A stretch of DNA of 13,389 nt from Mucilaginibacter sp. (GTDB lineage: Bacteria; Bacteroidota; Bacteroidia; Sphingobacteriales; Sphingobacteriaceae). The DNA is taken from assembly GCA_028288315.1 (NCBI GenBank), contig JAQBNY010000033.1:1-13389 (forward strand). The letters run 5' to 3'. The notes below the pieces were generated by a model. It was given only the letters and a program-made list of their open reading frames with translations. It had not been told where the DNA came from and did not search any database. This document shows, piece after piece, positions 6,432 through 13,389 of this stretch. Made by a program: the position numbers and the translations under genes. Within the stretch, counting starts at the first letter, position 1. Every line of letters begins with the position of its first letter.

Positions 6432-6499
6432 TTTGTGTCCTCACAAACAATTGCCTTCAGCGTGCGTGCTTAAAGATTTCGGTGAGGACACCGAAATGC
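6432..6499. repeat. Two-hairpin repeat, copy B (68 bp), with complementary loops
   Basis: The left hairpin, including the base at 6431, is GTTTGTG-TCCT-CACAAAC (6431-6448), a perfect 7-bp stem. The right hairpin has perfect 9-bp arms ATTTCGGTG (6476-6484) and CACCGAAAT (6489-6497) with loop AGGA. The two loops are reverse complements. In fact the 10-mers GTGTCCTCAC (6435-6444) and GTGAGGACAC (6482-6491) are perfect inverted repeats of one another, so an alternative long-range stem is possible. Copy A has lost three of those matches. Confidence 0.88.
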
Positions 6500-6535
6500 T
6501 TAGTGTAGAATTTTCCAAGCCTTCAGGCCGGTCAA

Positions 6536-8149
6536 TTAATGCGTTTTATAACTCGCTAAATCTGTATAAATATTGCGGAACGAACTGCGCAGACCAAAAG
6601 TGATCATGGTTGATCTATCCAGGAAACTGCTGTTTTTTTCATTACGGAATATGCCGCCAAGCTCCAGGCGGAGGTTGTATTTAGGGTTAAGCAGGTAAGC
6701 AATTTTGCCTTGCACGTAAACCATATTGGTGGTTAAACCCTGACCAATATAATTGCCAATATATTTTGCCGGTTGGGTGTATAATGAAAATACATCCTTG
6801 CCATAATTTAAATTATTAATATCTAAACCATAATGGCCGTAATCCAACTCGCCAGAAAAATCAAAGCGTTTATATGAGTAGCTCAATAAACCAACAAGCT
6901 CGCGAAAGTTGGCTCCCCATGGGTGTGCAAGCGGTTCGCTGTTGGCAGAGTAGTTTAATATTGATGACCGCTCAGAGTAAGTATAGGGTTTAACGTTATT
7001 GGTTTCAACCAGGTAATTTAAACCTTTGATCTTAAATAGGTTTGCGCCTCTTAAACCGAATTGGAAACCATATTTATTATATGCGCTGCCCTTATTTGAG
7101 AAAAAGTTTTTGGCCTGAAACTCATCTAATGAGAATTGCCCGTATGCGGTAATGCCATCAGTTAGTTTGTATTTGCCGGTAAAACCTATAAGTGCGTTAT
7201 CCGGTGAGCCGTTTGATGCCTCAACGGGCCTCAAAAATATTAACGGATTAATGTAGGAGGGATCAAAACCACGCTTGTGGCCCTGGTCGTCAGTATCGGC
7301 CCAAATTACTGAATCAAAGAAACCAAATGATAGGCGGTTACTTACGTTCCAGTCCAGGTAATGGAAAACGCCCCATTTTTTCCTGTCGATAGACAGGTTG
7401 CTGGTTAATGCCGGATCTGCAAAATAACCCCACATGGCCATATATTTTACATTGCCCAAAGTAGCCGTTAGCTTAAGGAACGGATACGGACTGGCATAGT
7501 CTGATAAAAGCAAAGACCGATAGCCATCACCAACAAAAGTTTTATCGCGGCCGGCAGATATATTTAAATACTTGGTAGGCGTGTATGATACTACCGCTGT
7601 AATGTATTGCCAGTCGTAAACATTATGAGAGCTGTTGGCATAACTGCTATGAGCCTGGCCCGGTACAATACCAACCTGGTTAATATAAGTTGCTAAATAA
7701 GGCGCAAACTCAGCCCGGTTAATATAACCTGCGGCATAGTAAGAAAACTTTTTACCCACGGTGCCGCCAAACTGCAAGCCTAATGAACTTAGGTAGGTGT
7801 TCTTCTTATTTGAAAAATCGCGGCCTATGTTAAAATCCGGTAGCAGGTCTGTATAAAAAGTAGACTTGTTGCCATTAACCTCAACCTGGTGCCCGTTAAA
7901 TAATTTATTGAAGCTACTGTTGTTAGCAGTGCCGCTACCGTAGTTCATTAATGAGTCGTAATGAAACCTGAGCAGGGAATCATCAACAAAAAATGGCTTT
8001 AATGAACTGTGTAAACGAGTTTTGGTAGAGTAAACATCAGCATCCAGCTTTTGATAGAACTGGTAAGAGTACGGCTGATATACAGATTGTGACCGGGCAA
8101 TACCCGCAATAAATAAAAATAACGCAAAGCTGATTAAAAGTTTCTTCAT
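6536..8149 (-). CDS. Wzi/RemB-like outer-membrane beta-barrel protein
   Basis: A 537-aa exported protein. A signal peptide covers about residues 1-20 (MKKLLISFALFLFIAGIARS, then Q). The rest is rich in aromatic, alternating beta-strand segments and ends with strand-like repeats (LNPKYNLRLELGGIF, MITFGLRSSFRNIY), as expected of an outer-membrane barrel. Around residues 198-227 the stretch AGRDKTFVGDGYRSLLLSD is the type of conserved segment found in capsule-assembly Wzi-family proteins and in Bacteroidota proteins annotated as RemB. Wzi anchors capsule at the outer membrane in Enterobacteriaceae; RemB is linked to gliding in Flavobacterium. It lies 29 nt downstream of gmd on the same strand, which favours a surface-polysaccharide role. 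The family call comes from recognition without an alignment, so the RemB-versus-Wzi choice is open. Confidence 0.75.
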   Translation of the reverse strand: MKKLLISFALFLFIAGIARSQSVYQPYSYQFYQKLDADVYSTKTRLHSSLKPFFVDDSLLRFHYDSLMNYGSGTANNSSFNKLFNGHQVEVNGNKSTFYTDLLPDFNIGRDFSNKKNTYLSSLGLQFGGTVGKKFSYYAAGYINRAEFAPYLATYINQVGIVPGQAHSSYANSSHNVYDWQYITAVVSYTPTKYLNISAGRDKTFVGDGYRSLLLSDYASPYPFLKLTATLGNVKYMAMWGYFADPALTSNLSIDRKKWGVFHYLDWNVSNRLSFGFFDSVIWADTDDQGHKRGFDPSYINPLIFLRPVEASNGSPDNALIGFTGKYKLTDGITAYGQFSLDEFQAKNFFSNKGSAYNKYGFQFGLRGANLFKIKGLNYLVETNNVKPYTYSERSSILNYSANSEPLAHPWGANFRELVGLLSYSYKRFDFSGELDYGHYGLDINNLNYGKDVFSLYTQPAKYIGNYIGQGLTTNMVYVQGKIAYLLNPKYNLRLELGGIFRNEKNSSFLDRSTMITFGLRSSFRNIYTDLASYKTH

Positions 8150-8178
8150 ATAAAGTATTCAGGACGAGTTATTATCCC

Positions 8179-9315
8179 TTATTCAAAGTAATTAAGTGTT
8201 GTGTAGCCACCATTTTTCAAATGTTCATCCTTTTTGGCCAGGTTAAGATCGGCCTGTACCATATCTGTAACCAATGCCTGCAAATCATATTTTGGTTCCC
8301 AGCCTAATTTAGCTTTCGCTTTAGCCGGGTTGCCTATTAATAGCTCCACTTCGGTTGGCCTGTAGTACTTAGGATCAACCTTTACTACTGTTTGCCCAAA
8401 CTTTAAAGAGTCGGCATTAAGGCCAAGTTCCTCAATACGTTGCTGGTCAATATCAATAATAACACCTCTTTCCTTCTCGTTCTTTCCGCTAAATTCAACC
8501 TCAATACCTAATTCGCCGAAAGCCATTTTTACAAACTCGCGCACGGTGGTGGTTACTCCTGTTGCAATAACAAAATCTTCGGGTACATCCTGCTGCAGCA
8601 TTAGCCACATGGCAACAATATAATCTTTTGCATGGCCCCAGTCGCGCTGTGCAGATAGGTTACCTAAATACAAGGTGTTTTGCAGCCCCAGAGCAATTTT
8701 TGAAACTGCGCGCGTAATTTTACGTGTAACAAAAGTTTCGCCGCGTATAGGGCTCTCATGATTAAACAGGATGCCATTGCAGGCATACATGCCATAGGCC
8801 TCGCGGTAGTTAACAATTATCCAGTAACCGTACATTTTGGCTACAGCGTAAGGTGAGCGGGGATAAAAAGGGGTAGTTTCGCTTTGCGGCACTTCCTGCA
8901 CCAAGCCATAAAGTTCTGATGTTGATGCCTGGTAAATACGGGTTTTTTTGGTAAGCCCAAGTAAACGAACGGCTTCCAGTATGCGCAGTACACCAATACC
9001 ATCGGTATTGGCGGTATATTCGGGTGTATCAAAGCTCACTTTAACGTGGCTTTGCGCACCCAGATTATAAATTTCGTCGGGCTGAACTTCCTGTACCAGC
9101 CTTATTAGGTTGGTAGAATCAGACAGATCGCCATAATGCAGGAACAGTTTAACCCCTGCCTCATGCGGATCATGGTACAGGTGGTCTATACGGTCGGTAT
9201 TGAATGATGATGACCTGCGTTTAACGCCATGCACTTCATATCCCTTTTTTAGTAAAAACTCTGCTAAGTAAGCACCGTCTTGGCCGGTTATACCTGTTAT
9301 TAAAGCTTTTTTCAT
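8179..9315 (-). CDS. gmd: GDP-mannose 4,6-dehydratase
   Basis: The enzyme converts GDP-D-mannose to GDP-4-dehydro-6-deoxy-D-mannose, the precursor of GDP-fucose, GDP-rhamnose or GDP-perosamine, using bound NADP(H) in the cytosol. It is an extended short-chain dehydrogenase. GITGQDG (residues 8-14) is the Rossmann loop, and VKRRSS (31-36) recognises the cofactor phosphate. Catalytic Thr132-Ser133-Glu134 lie in STSELYG, and Tyr156 and Lys160 in YAVAK; HESPIRGE (187-194) is also typical. The 378-aa length from the ATG at 9315 is normal. An upstream in-frame TTG at 9351 would add 12 residues that do not belong to the family, so I reject it. It is followed after 29 nt by the Wzi-like gene and preceded by 89 nt without a visible terminator. 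No GDP-fucose synthase gene is adjacent. Confidence 0.97.
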   Translation of the reverse strand: MKKALITGITGQDGAYLAEFLLKKGYEVHGVKRRSSSFNTDRIDHLYHDPHEAGVKLFLHYGDLSDSTNLIRLVQEVQPDEIYNLGAQSHVKVSFDTPEYTANTDGIGVLRILEAVRLLGLTKKTRIYQASTSELYGLVQEVPQSETTPFYPRSPYAVAKMYGYWIIVNYREAYGMYACNGILFNHESPIRGETFVTRKITRAVSKIALGLQNTLYLGNLSAQRDWGHAKDYIVAMWLMLQQDVPEDFVIATGVTTTVREFVKMAFGELGIEVEFSGKNEKERGVIIDIDQQRIEELGLNADSLKFGQTVVKVDPKYYRPTEVELLIGNPAKAKAKLGWEPKYDLQALVTDMVQADLNLAKKDEHLKNGGYTTLNYFE

Positions 9316-9404
9316 TGGTAAAATTTTGACCGTATTATTTACTAATTGCAATATTATCCAAATTTATTCAAAATGGCGGTATTAGGCAGTGAGTTGTGCC
9401 GTAT

Positions 9405-9968
9405 TTAGATGCCAGCCACTGTATCTTCCAGTTCACGGTACCATTCTTCGCCATACTTACGAATAAGGGGGCCTTTTAAAAATTCATGTACAGTAACCTT
9501 AAGCTCATTACCAAAGTTGCAGGCAGGGCTGCAAATACTCCAGCGGTCGTAATTTAACACGTCAAATTCCGGATAAGCAGTTATGCGGATAGGGTATAAG
9601 TGACAGGAAATAGGTTTTTGCCATGTAATAGCTCCCTCTTCATAAGCCTTTTCAATAGCGCATTTGGTTATCCCACCTTCCCAAATTACATAAGCGCACT
9701 CTTTGTTTACATCAACACATGGGGTGGTGTAATCGCCTTCAAAATCGGTTACATAGGTGCCAACTTCTTCAACAGTTGCAATGCCTTTGGCGGTCATGTA
9801 GGGTTTTACCTTTGGATATATCTCATCTAAAATATCCAGCTCGTCATGATTTAATGGTGCGCCGGAGTCACCTTCCAGGCAGCATGCACCCTTGCATTTG
9901 TTTAAGTTACATACAAAATTTTCTTTTACAACATCTTCGTGCAGTAAAACGCTTCCAACTTCAATCAT
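9405..9968 (-). CDS. DUF3109-family cysteine-rich protein
   Basis: The 187-aa soluble protein has ten cysteines, at residues 20, 25, 29, 30, 84, 91, 103, 122, 146 and 150. The N-terminal CNLNKCKGACC and the later PISCHLYPIR and SICSPAC segments are typical of DUF3109. They recall the CxxCxxxCC-type clusters of the YkgJ-like metal-binding families. Iron-sulfur or zinc binding is therefore likely, but no reaction is known to me. There is no signal peptide. The ATG at 9968 lies 5 nt after the stop of the DUF3108 gene, so the two are probably co-transcribed. The protein appears complete. Confidence 0.9.
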   Translation of the reverse strand: MIEVGSVLLHEDVVKENFVCNLNKCKGACCLEGDSGAPLNHDELDILDEIYPKVKPYMTAKGIATVEEVGTYVTDFEGDYTTPCVDVNKECAYVIWEGGITKCAIEKAYEEGAITWQKPISCHLYPIRITAYPEFDVLNYDRWSICSPACNFGNELKVTVHEFLKGPLIRKYGEEWYRELEDTVAGI

Positions 9969-9973
9969 TAATT

Positions 9974-10750
9974 TTAATCTTTTAAAGGATTTAAAGGGTA
10001 TTTAAGTCCCTTTGCTCCCGTCAAATCCATTACTAAGCTACCTACAAGTAATTCTACATGCGCTTTAACAGGTATGCGGTTATTATCATCGGTTATCCAT
10101 AAATACAGCATGCTGTTTTTTCTGAATATGCGGCCGGGAATAATGGTAGGGTTAAATTTTAAACAATTAAAGGTGCCCATGCCGCATTTTACCTTCTCCT
10201 TGCCTAAGTAAGTTATACCCAGCGAATGTATGCCATCTTCCAAAAAATAGCGGAGTTCCAGCTTTTCGCCTATTTTAAGGTGCGATACATTTATATTACG
10301 GGCATAATAATAGGCCGATAAAAAATCAAACACATTTCCTGAAAAGGGAAAGCTCCCTTTTGCCGCTGTTATTTTATGGCCCGGATGATCAAAGGTTACT
10401 TTATCATCATGCCTGTATTTGGCTTCATGCCTTTCTTCGGCATAATAATAGGGCAATAATGTTTTCGGGTCAATGTGAGTTTCATAGCGGTTGCGCACTT
10501 TGTAGAATAGATCAAAAGTGCCGGCTGTTTTGGCATCGGCAATTATGTGCAGTGCGGGATGTCCGTCAAATTTAATAGGGCTATTCTCTACCTTAATGTT
10601 AGCCTCGGCAGCGGTAAAGAAACCATATTTTAATTTATAAGTTATTTGCTCACCCGGTTGAAAAGCGACTTCGGTTGTTTTGGTTATCTCCTGACTAAAT
10701 GTTTTACAAAAACATAGGATTAGTAAAGCTAAAAAGTAGTATTTCTTCAT
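9974..10750 (-). CDS. DUF3108-family exported protein
   Basis: A 258-aa protein with a clear signal peptide (MKKYYFLALLILCFCKTFSQ, cleavage near residue 20) and no lipobox, so it is probably periplasmic or loosely envelope-bound. The body is beta-rich and has DUF3108 hallmarks: FQPGEQITYKLKYGFFTAAEA near the N-terminus, then YYAEERHEAKYRHDDKVTFD in the middle and a C-terminal LYLWITDDNNRIPVKAHV segment. The family's biochemical function is not established. It begins 9 nt after the DUF2480 stop and ends 5 nt before the DUF3109 start, so it sits in the middle of a compact operon. Confidence 0.88.
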   Translation of the reverse strand: MKKYYFLALLILCFCKTFSQEITKTTEVAFQPGEQITYKLKYGFFTAAEANIKVENSPIKFDGHPALHIIADAKTAGTFDLFYKVRNRYETHIDPKTLLPYYYAEERHEAKYRHDDKVTFDHPGHKITAAKGSFPFSGNVFDFLSAYYYARNINVSHLKIGEKLELRYFLEDGIHSLGITYLGKEKVKCGMGTFNCLKFNPTIIPGRIFRKNSMLYLWITDDNNRIPVKAHVELLVGSLVMDLTGAKGLKYPLNPLKD

Positions 10751-10759
10751 TTAGCCCGC

Positions 10760-11275
10760 TTAATCCTTGCGTTTATAAATAGGAACAGTTGAGCAAGGTT
10801 CGCCAAACATTAAACTTTTTGCAACAGGCGTAAGTTTTTTGGTCAGTTCCACGTATGCCGATACCGGTACAGGGATATCGCCGCAGCCTTTTATTACCAG
10901 GCGCTGGTCGCGGTATTGCTCAACATCCAGGCGCGATATTTCTTTTACAAATAGCACGGTCTCTAAAACTTCGGCATCGCCAAAAACAACTTCACGGGCG
11001 TAAGGTGCAAGGCGGTTAGCCAGCAGCATATATGCCCATGCGGGTACTATAGCATCTGCTGTACAGGTAACAGCAACATTTTTACCCTCATACTGTGTCC
11101 AGTCGTGCGTTTTTACAAACTCACGAAAATCCTTTTCGCGCAGCATAAGACCATGGAACAAGTTATCTGTAATATCATAAACCACCCGATCGCCCGGGGC
11201 GTAAAATTGGGCAGGGTCTAAAGTGACCAGCCCGCTTTGCGCAACTTTATTTAATATATTTTCTTGAATTTCCAT
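10760..11275 (-). CDS. DUF2480-family protein
   Basis: The 171-aa soluble protein begins MEIQENILNKVAQSGLVTLD, the usual beginning of the Bacteroidota DUF2480 family, and contains the segment DWTQYEGKNVAVTCTADAIVPAWAYMLL and a C-terminal LMFGEPCSTVPIYKR. I chose the ATG at 11275. A longer reading from a TTG at 11302 would add nine residues encoded partly by the terminator hairpin. No catalytic motif or membrane segment is visible and the function is unknown. It is the first gene after the ppiD terminator and leads the DUF3108-DUF3109 run, with 9 nt to the next gene. Confidence 0.88.
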   Translation of the reverse strand: MEIQENILNKVAQSGLVTLDPAQFYAPGDRVVYDITDNLFHGLMLREKDFREFVKTHDWTQYEGKNVAVTCTADAIVPAWAYMLLANRLAPYAREVVFGDAEVLETVLFVKEISRLDVEQYRDQRLVIKGCGDIPVPVSAYVELTKKLTPVAKSLMFGEPCSTVPIYKRKD

Positions 11276-11286
11276 TTTTAGCAGAT

Positions 11287-11325
11287 AAAAAAAATCCGGC
11301 AATTGCTATAACGCTATTGCCGGAT
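11287..11325 (-). terminator. Strong intrinsic terminator after ppiD
   Basis: On the minus strand, perfect 10-bp arms ATCCGGCAAT (11325-11316) and ATTGCCGGAT (11303-11294) enclose a 12-nt loop. They are followed by an eight-T run (11294-11287). This is a textbook rho-independent terminator located 22 nt beyond the ppiD stop. The T-run ends 11 nt before the DUF2480 ATG. Confidence 0.92.
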
Positions 11326-11326
11326 A

Positions 11327-11334
11327 CAAAATTA
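11327..11334 (-). promoter_or_regulatory. Putative -7 element overlapping the ppiD terminator
   Basis: The minus strand reads TAATTTTG, an exact TAnnTTTG match, directly upstream of the terminator stem. A start about 5 nt downstream would lie inside the first arm, and the resulting 5' leader (about 45 nt) would keep only part of the hairpin. That would let DUF2480 be transcribed despite the terminator. No convincing -33 TTTG is visible, so this remains tentative. Confidence 0.35.
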
Positions 11335-11347
11335 CTTTAAATTTTTC

Positions 11348-13389
11348 TTATAAGAACTTAGCTCTGTTATCTTTTACATTAGCCTTATCTTTCAGGGCAT
11401 CAAGTACCTGTCCTTCTGAGCGCTGCATAAGTGCCTGACTAAGCTGTTGTTTCTCCCTAACAGCATTTGTAAGCTGTGCCGGGTTAATAAAGCTATCAAC
11501 AGTATATACATAAACACCTTGTAAGCCTTCAACCGGTTTTGATAATTTATGTGGTTGTGAACCAAATATCGAACCTACTAATTTGTACTCGGCAGCTGCA
11601 CCTGGGATAACCGGGTTAGCAAAAACAATGTTTTGTACCGGTACAACCTTGCTGCCTGCTTTTTGTGCAACCTGGTCAATTGAAGTTGAACCATTTAATG
11701 CGCTGTTAAACTTAGCCGTAAGCTCTCTGGCTTTAACCATGTTTTTAACGGCAGGCTCAATTTGTTTTTTAACCGCATCTAAAGGCAAAGTACCTTTAGG
11801 CTTAACAGTTGTTAAATGTGCAACAACGTATTTATCGCCAACGGCGAATACCTGGTCAGAGAAATCACCTTTTTCTGCTTTAAAGGCCCACTTAACAATT
11901 TCACGTGCGTTATCCAGGCCCGGTACAGCAGCGGCAGTACCGCTAACATCTTCGGCATTTCTTACCGGAAGGTTTTCTTTTTTAGCTTCAGCCTCAAAGT
12001 TATCTTTGTTTAAAGAGCTTAAGAAAGCCTGTGCTTTACTGTAAACAGCAGCTTGTGTTTTGCTGCTTGCCTGTAATGGTTTATCAACTATAGCAACCTT
12101 AACAACTTTTGCTGATCCTTTTTGATCTTCAATTTGTATTAAGTGAACACCAAACTGTGAAGTAACAACCTTAATATCGCCGGTTTTACCGTTAAATGCT
12201 GCATCTTCAAAAACAGGGATCATAGCGCCACGGCCAAAAGTGCCCAGGTCGCCACCTTTTTCGCCTGATGTTTTATCAATAGAATATGTTTTAGCTAAAT
12301 CGCCAAATGGTTTTCCACCTTGAATTAGTTTTTTAAGTGAATCTGCTTTAGCAAGGGCTTTATCAACACCGCCTTCAGTAGCAGGGTTTAATAAAATGTG
12401 GCGTGCCTTAACAGAGTCAGGACCTACTCTTGAATCAACCAGTTTAGCAACTTTGTAGCTGCCGTTAGCAATGTACGGGCCGTAAATAAAACCCTTTTCT
12501 GCATTAAACATTACAGAATCAAGCTTTGGCTCTAATGAACCTTTTTTCTGATAAACCAACGGTGATTTTGTTTCAGAATTGATTTGTACAAAAAGAGAAT
12601 CGTTAGTGGTTGTTTTAAAATCAGCAACCATTTTATCAACCTGTGCTTTAATAGCTACCGAATCATCTTTAGATGGGGCAGCGTTAAAAGCTACATAGTT
12701 AATGCTGCGAAGCTCCTGGTTGTTTTTAAACTCGTATTGGTGATCATTATAGTAAGAACTGTAATCATCATCAGTTACTTTTATTTTGCTATCAGGTATT
12801 GATGCGTAATCAAGTGTAGCATATTTAAAGTTAACCAGTTTGTTTTTTGCTAAGTAATCATCTTTAGCATCAAGCGAGTTTACATACAAACCGTTAGATA
12901 CTAAAGCCATGTATTTTTGAACTTTTTTTGCCTCGAGTAATTGAATTAAAAAATCGTTCCATGCTGATACCTGTGCAGGGTCAGCTTTACCACTTTGTAA
13001 GTAGCTTAAAAACTGGTTAAGCTTAGCTTTATCAAACTGACCGGTTTTTGGATCAGAGAACTGACGTGCTATCTGCGGATCAGGGTTACTGCCTGATACC
13101 ATTGCCTGGCTTTCAGCAACACCTACAGTTATGCCAAGCTTTTCAATCTCTTTACTTATAAGTAACTGGCTTAAATAAGTATTCCAGGTATTCTCCTGTA
13201 AATAACTGCTAATTTGTGGTGTAATGTCCTGACCAGACTGCTGCCTGAACTGTTGCGTAGAGGCCTCCAGCTTTTGACTGAAATCAGCATAGCTTATTGT
13301 TTGCCCATTTACCTCACCAATTTCTGAAGCACTATCCTTAAAAAAAGAACTGCCAGACTTTAATACTTCACCTGCAATAAAAGCTAAAA
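11348..13389 (-). CDS. ppiD: PpiD/SurA-like periplasmic peptidyl-prolyl isomerase (5' end outside window)
   Basis: This chaperone is usually anchored in the inner membrane and assists folding of exported and outer-membrane proteins. The frame is open from the window edge, and about 679 residues are visible. The first in-window residues (AFIAGEVLKSGSSFF) look like the end of an N-terminal membrane helix. They are followed by EIGEVNGQTISYADFSQKLE, a standard SurA/PpiD N-terminal chaperone segment. The Met at 13102 is therefore internal. One parvulin-type rotamase domain lies at about 12412-12119, with ARHILL at its start and GGDLGTFGRGAMIPVFEDAAF and FGVHLIQ in its second half. The C-terminal part completes the chaperone domain. 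Probably only some 20-30 residues are missing. The gene ends 22 nt before a strong terminator, so it is largely transcriptionally separate from DUF2480. Confidence 0.92.
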   Translation of the reverse strand, partial: LAFIAGEVLKSGSSFFKDSASEIGEVNGQTISYADFSQKLEASTQQFRQQSGQDITPQISSYLQENTWNTYLSQLLISKEIEKLGITVGVAESQAMVSGSNPDPQIARQFSDPKTGQFDKAKLNQFLSYLQSGKADPAQVSAWNDFLIQLLEAKKVQKYMALVSNGLYVNSLDAKDDYLAKNKLVNFKYATLDYASIPDSKIKVTDDDYSSYYNDHQYEFKNNQELRSINYVAFNAAPSKDDSVAIKAQVDKMVADFKTTTNDSLFVQINSETKSPLVYQKKGSLEPKLDSVMFNAEKGFIYGPYIANGSYKVAKLVDSRVGPDSVKARHILLNPATEGGVDKALAKADSLKKLIQGGKPFGDLAKTYSIDKTSGEKGGDLGTFGRGAMIPVFEDAAFNGKTGDIKVVTSQFGVHLIQIEDQKGSAKVVKVAIVDKPLQASSKTQAAVYSKAQAFLSSLNKDNFEAEAKKENLPVRNAEDVSGTAAAVPGLDNAREIVKWAFKAEKGDFSDQVFAVGDKYVVAHLTTVKPKGTLPLDAVKKQIEPAVKNMVKARELTAKFNSALNGSTSIDQVAQKAGSKVVPVQNIVFANPVIPGAAAEYKLVGSIFGSQPHKLSKPVEGLQGVYVYTVDSFINPAQLTNAVREKQQLSQALMQRSEGQVLDALKDKANVKDNRAKFL

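Noticed and set aside
6331..6603. A 90-aa plus-strand ORF across the two-hairpin repeats, with an internally repeated peptide.
   Set aside because: The peptide repeat is only the translation of the DNA duplication; the 102-bp offset keeps the frame by chance. It runs into the antisense end of the Wzi-like gene, and stem structure rather than codon pattern is what the copies share.
9316..9351. A longer gmd reading frame starting at a TTG.
   Set aside because: The extra 12 residues precede the canonical MKKALITGITGQDG start of the family, and an ATG is present at 9315.
9316..9404. A gmd-specific promoter (minus-strand TAATATTG near 9356-9349).
   Set aside because: It has one mismatch to TAnnTTTG, and the nearest TTTG box is only about 12 nt upstream, too close for the usual spacing.
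11276..11302. A longer DUF2480 start at a TTG.
   Set aside because: It would be encoded in the ppiD terminator stem and T-run; the family begins at the ATG at 11275.
11583..12044. A 153-aa plus-strand ORF opposite the prolyl isomerase gene.
   Set aside because: It lies wholly within a well-recognised gene and has no recognisable domain or start signal.
11348..13102. The prolyl isomerase as a complete 584-aa gene starting at the Met at 13102.
   Set aside because: The frame stays open to the window edge and encodes the typical SurA/PpiD N-terminal segment upstream of that Met.

Overview
The window looks like chromosomal, largely housekeeping DNA from a Bacteroidota bacterium, most likely family Sphingobacteriaceae (Mucilaginibacter/Pedobacter-like). 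The reasons are moderate GC with AT-rich spacers, several families typical of that phylum (DUF2480, DUF3108, DUF3109, an OstA-like protein, a Wzi/RemB-like barrel), and TAnnTTTG promoter-like elements in place of E. coli-type boxes. Shine-Dalgarno sequences are mostly absent. The genus is inference.

Layout: (1) 40-1177, plus strand: an unrecognised 181-aa protein followed after 1 nt by rdgB, the non-canonical purine NTP pyrophosphatase. (2) 1178-1683: a convergent gap filled by an approximately 82-bp tandem array of small GC-rich palindromes, bracketed by two further palindromes. (3) 4224-1684, minus strand: a long OstA/LptA-like protein with an added disordered insert and tail. (4) A 51-bp divergent promoter region, then plus-strand tilS (tRNA-Ile lysidine synthase) overlapping a small membrane protein by ATGA. 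(5) 6090-6535: a second convergent gap, with a different set of palindromes and a duplicated two-hairpin element. (6) 13389-6536, minus strand: a long co-directional run. In transcription order it is a PpiD/SurA-like periplasmic prolyl isomerase (5' end cut by the window), a strong intrinsic terminator, DUF2480, DUF3108, cysteine-rich DUF3109, gmd (GDP-mannose 4,6-dehydratase) and a Wzi/RemB-like outer-membrane barrel.

Several genes concern the envelope: OstA-like (lipopolysaccharide transport), PpiD (folding of exported proteins), gmd (deoxysugar nucleotide supply) and the Wzi-like barrel (surface polysaccharide). The others serve nucleotide-pool cleaning and tRNA decoding. I see no mobile-element genes, CRISPR array, tRNA or rRNA, and no obvious defence or biosynthetic system. 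The most unusual material is non-coding: the two palindrome-rich convergent gaps, above all the duplicated element at 6330-6499, whose two hairpins carry mutually complementary loops. Next are mirrored promoter-like boxes placed so close to start codons that leaderless transcripts are predicted. Three listed starts were corrected or noted: gmd at the ATG at 9315, DUF2480 at the ATG at 11275, and the OstA-like gene at a GTG.
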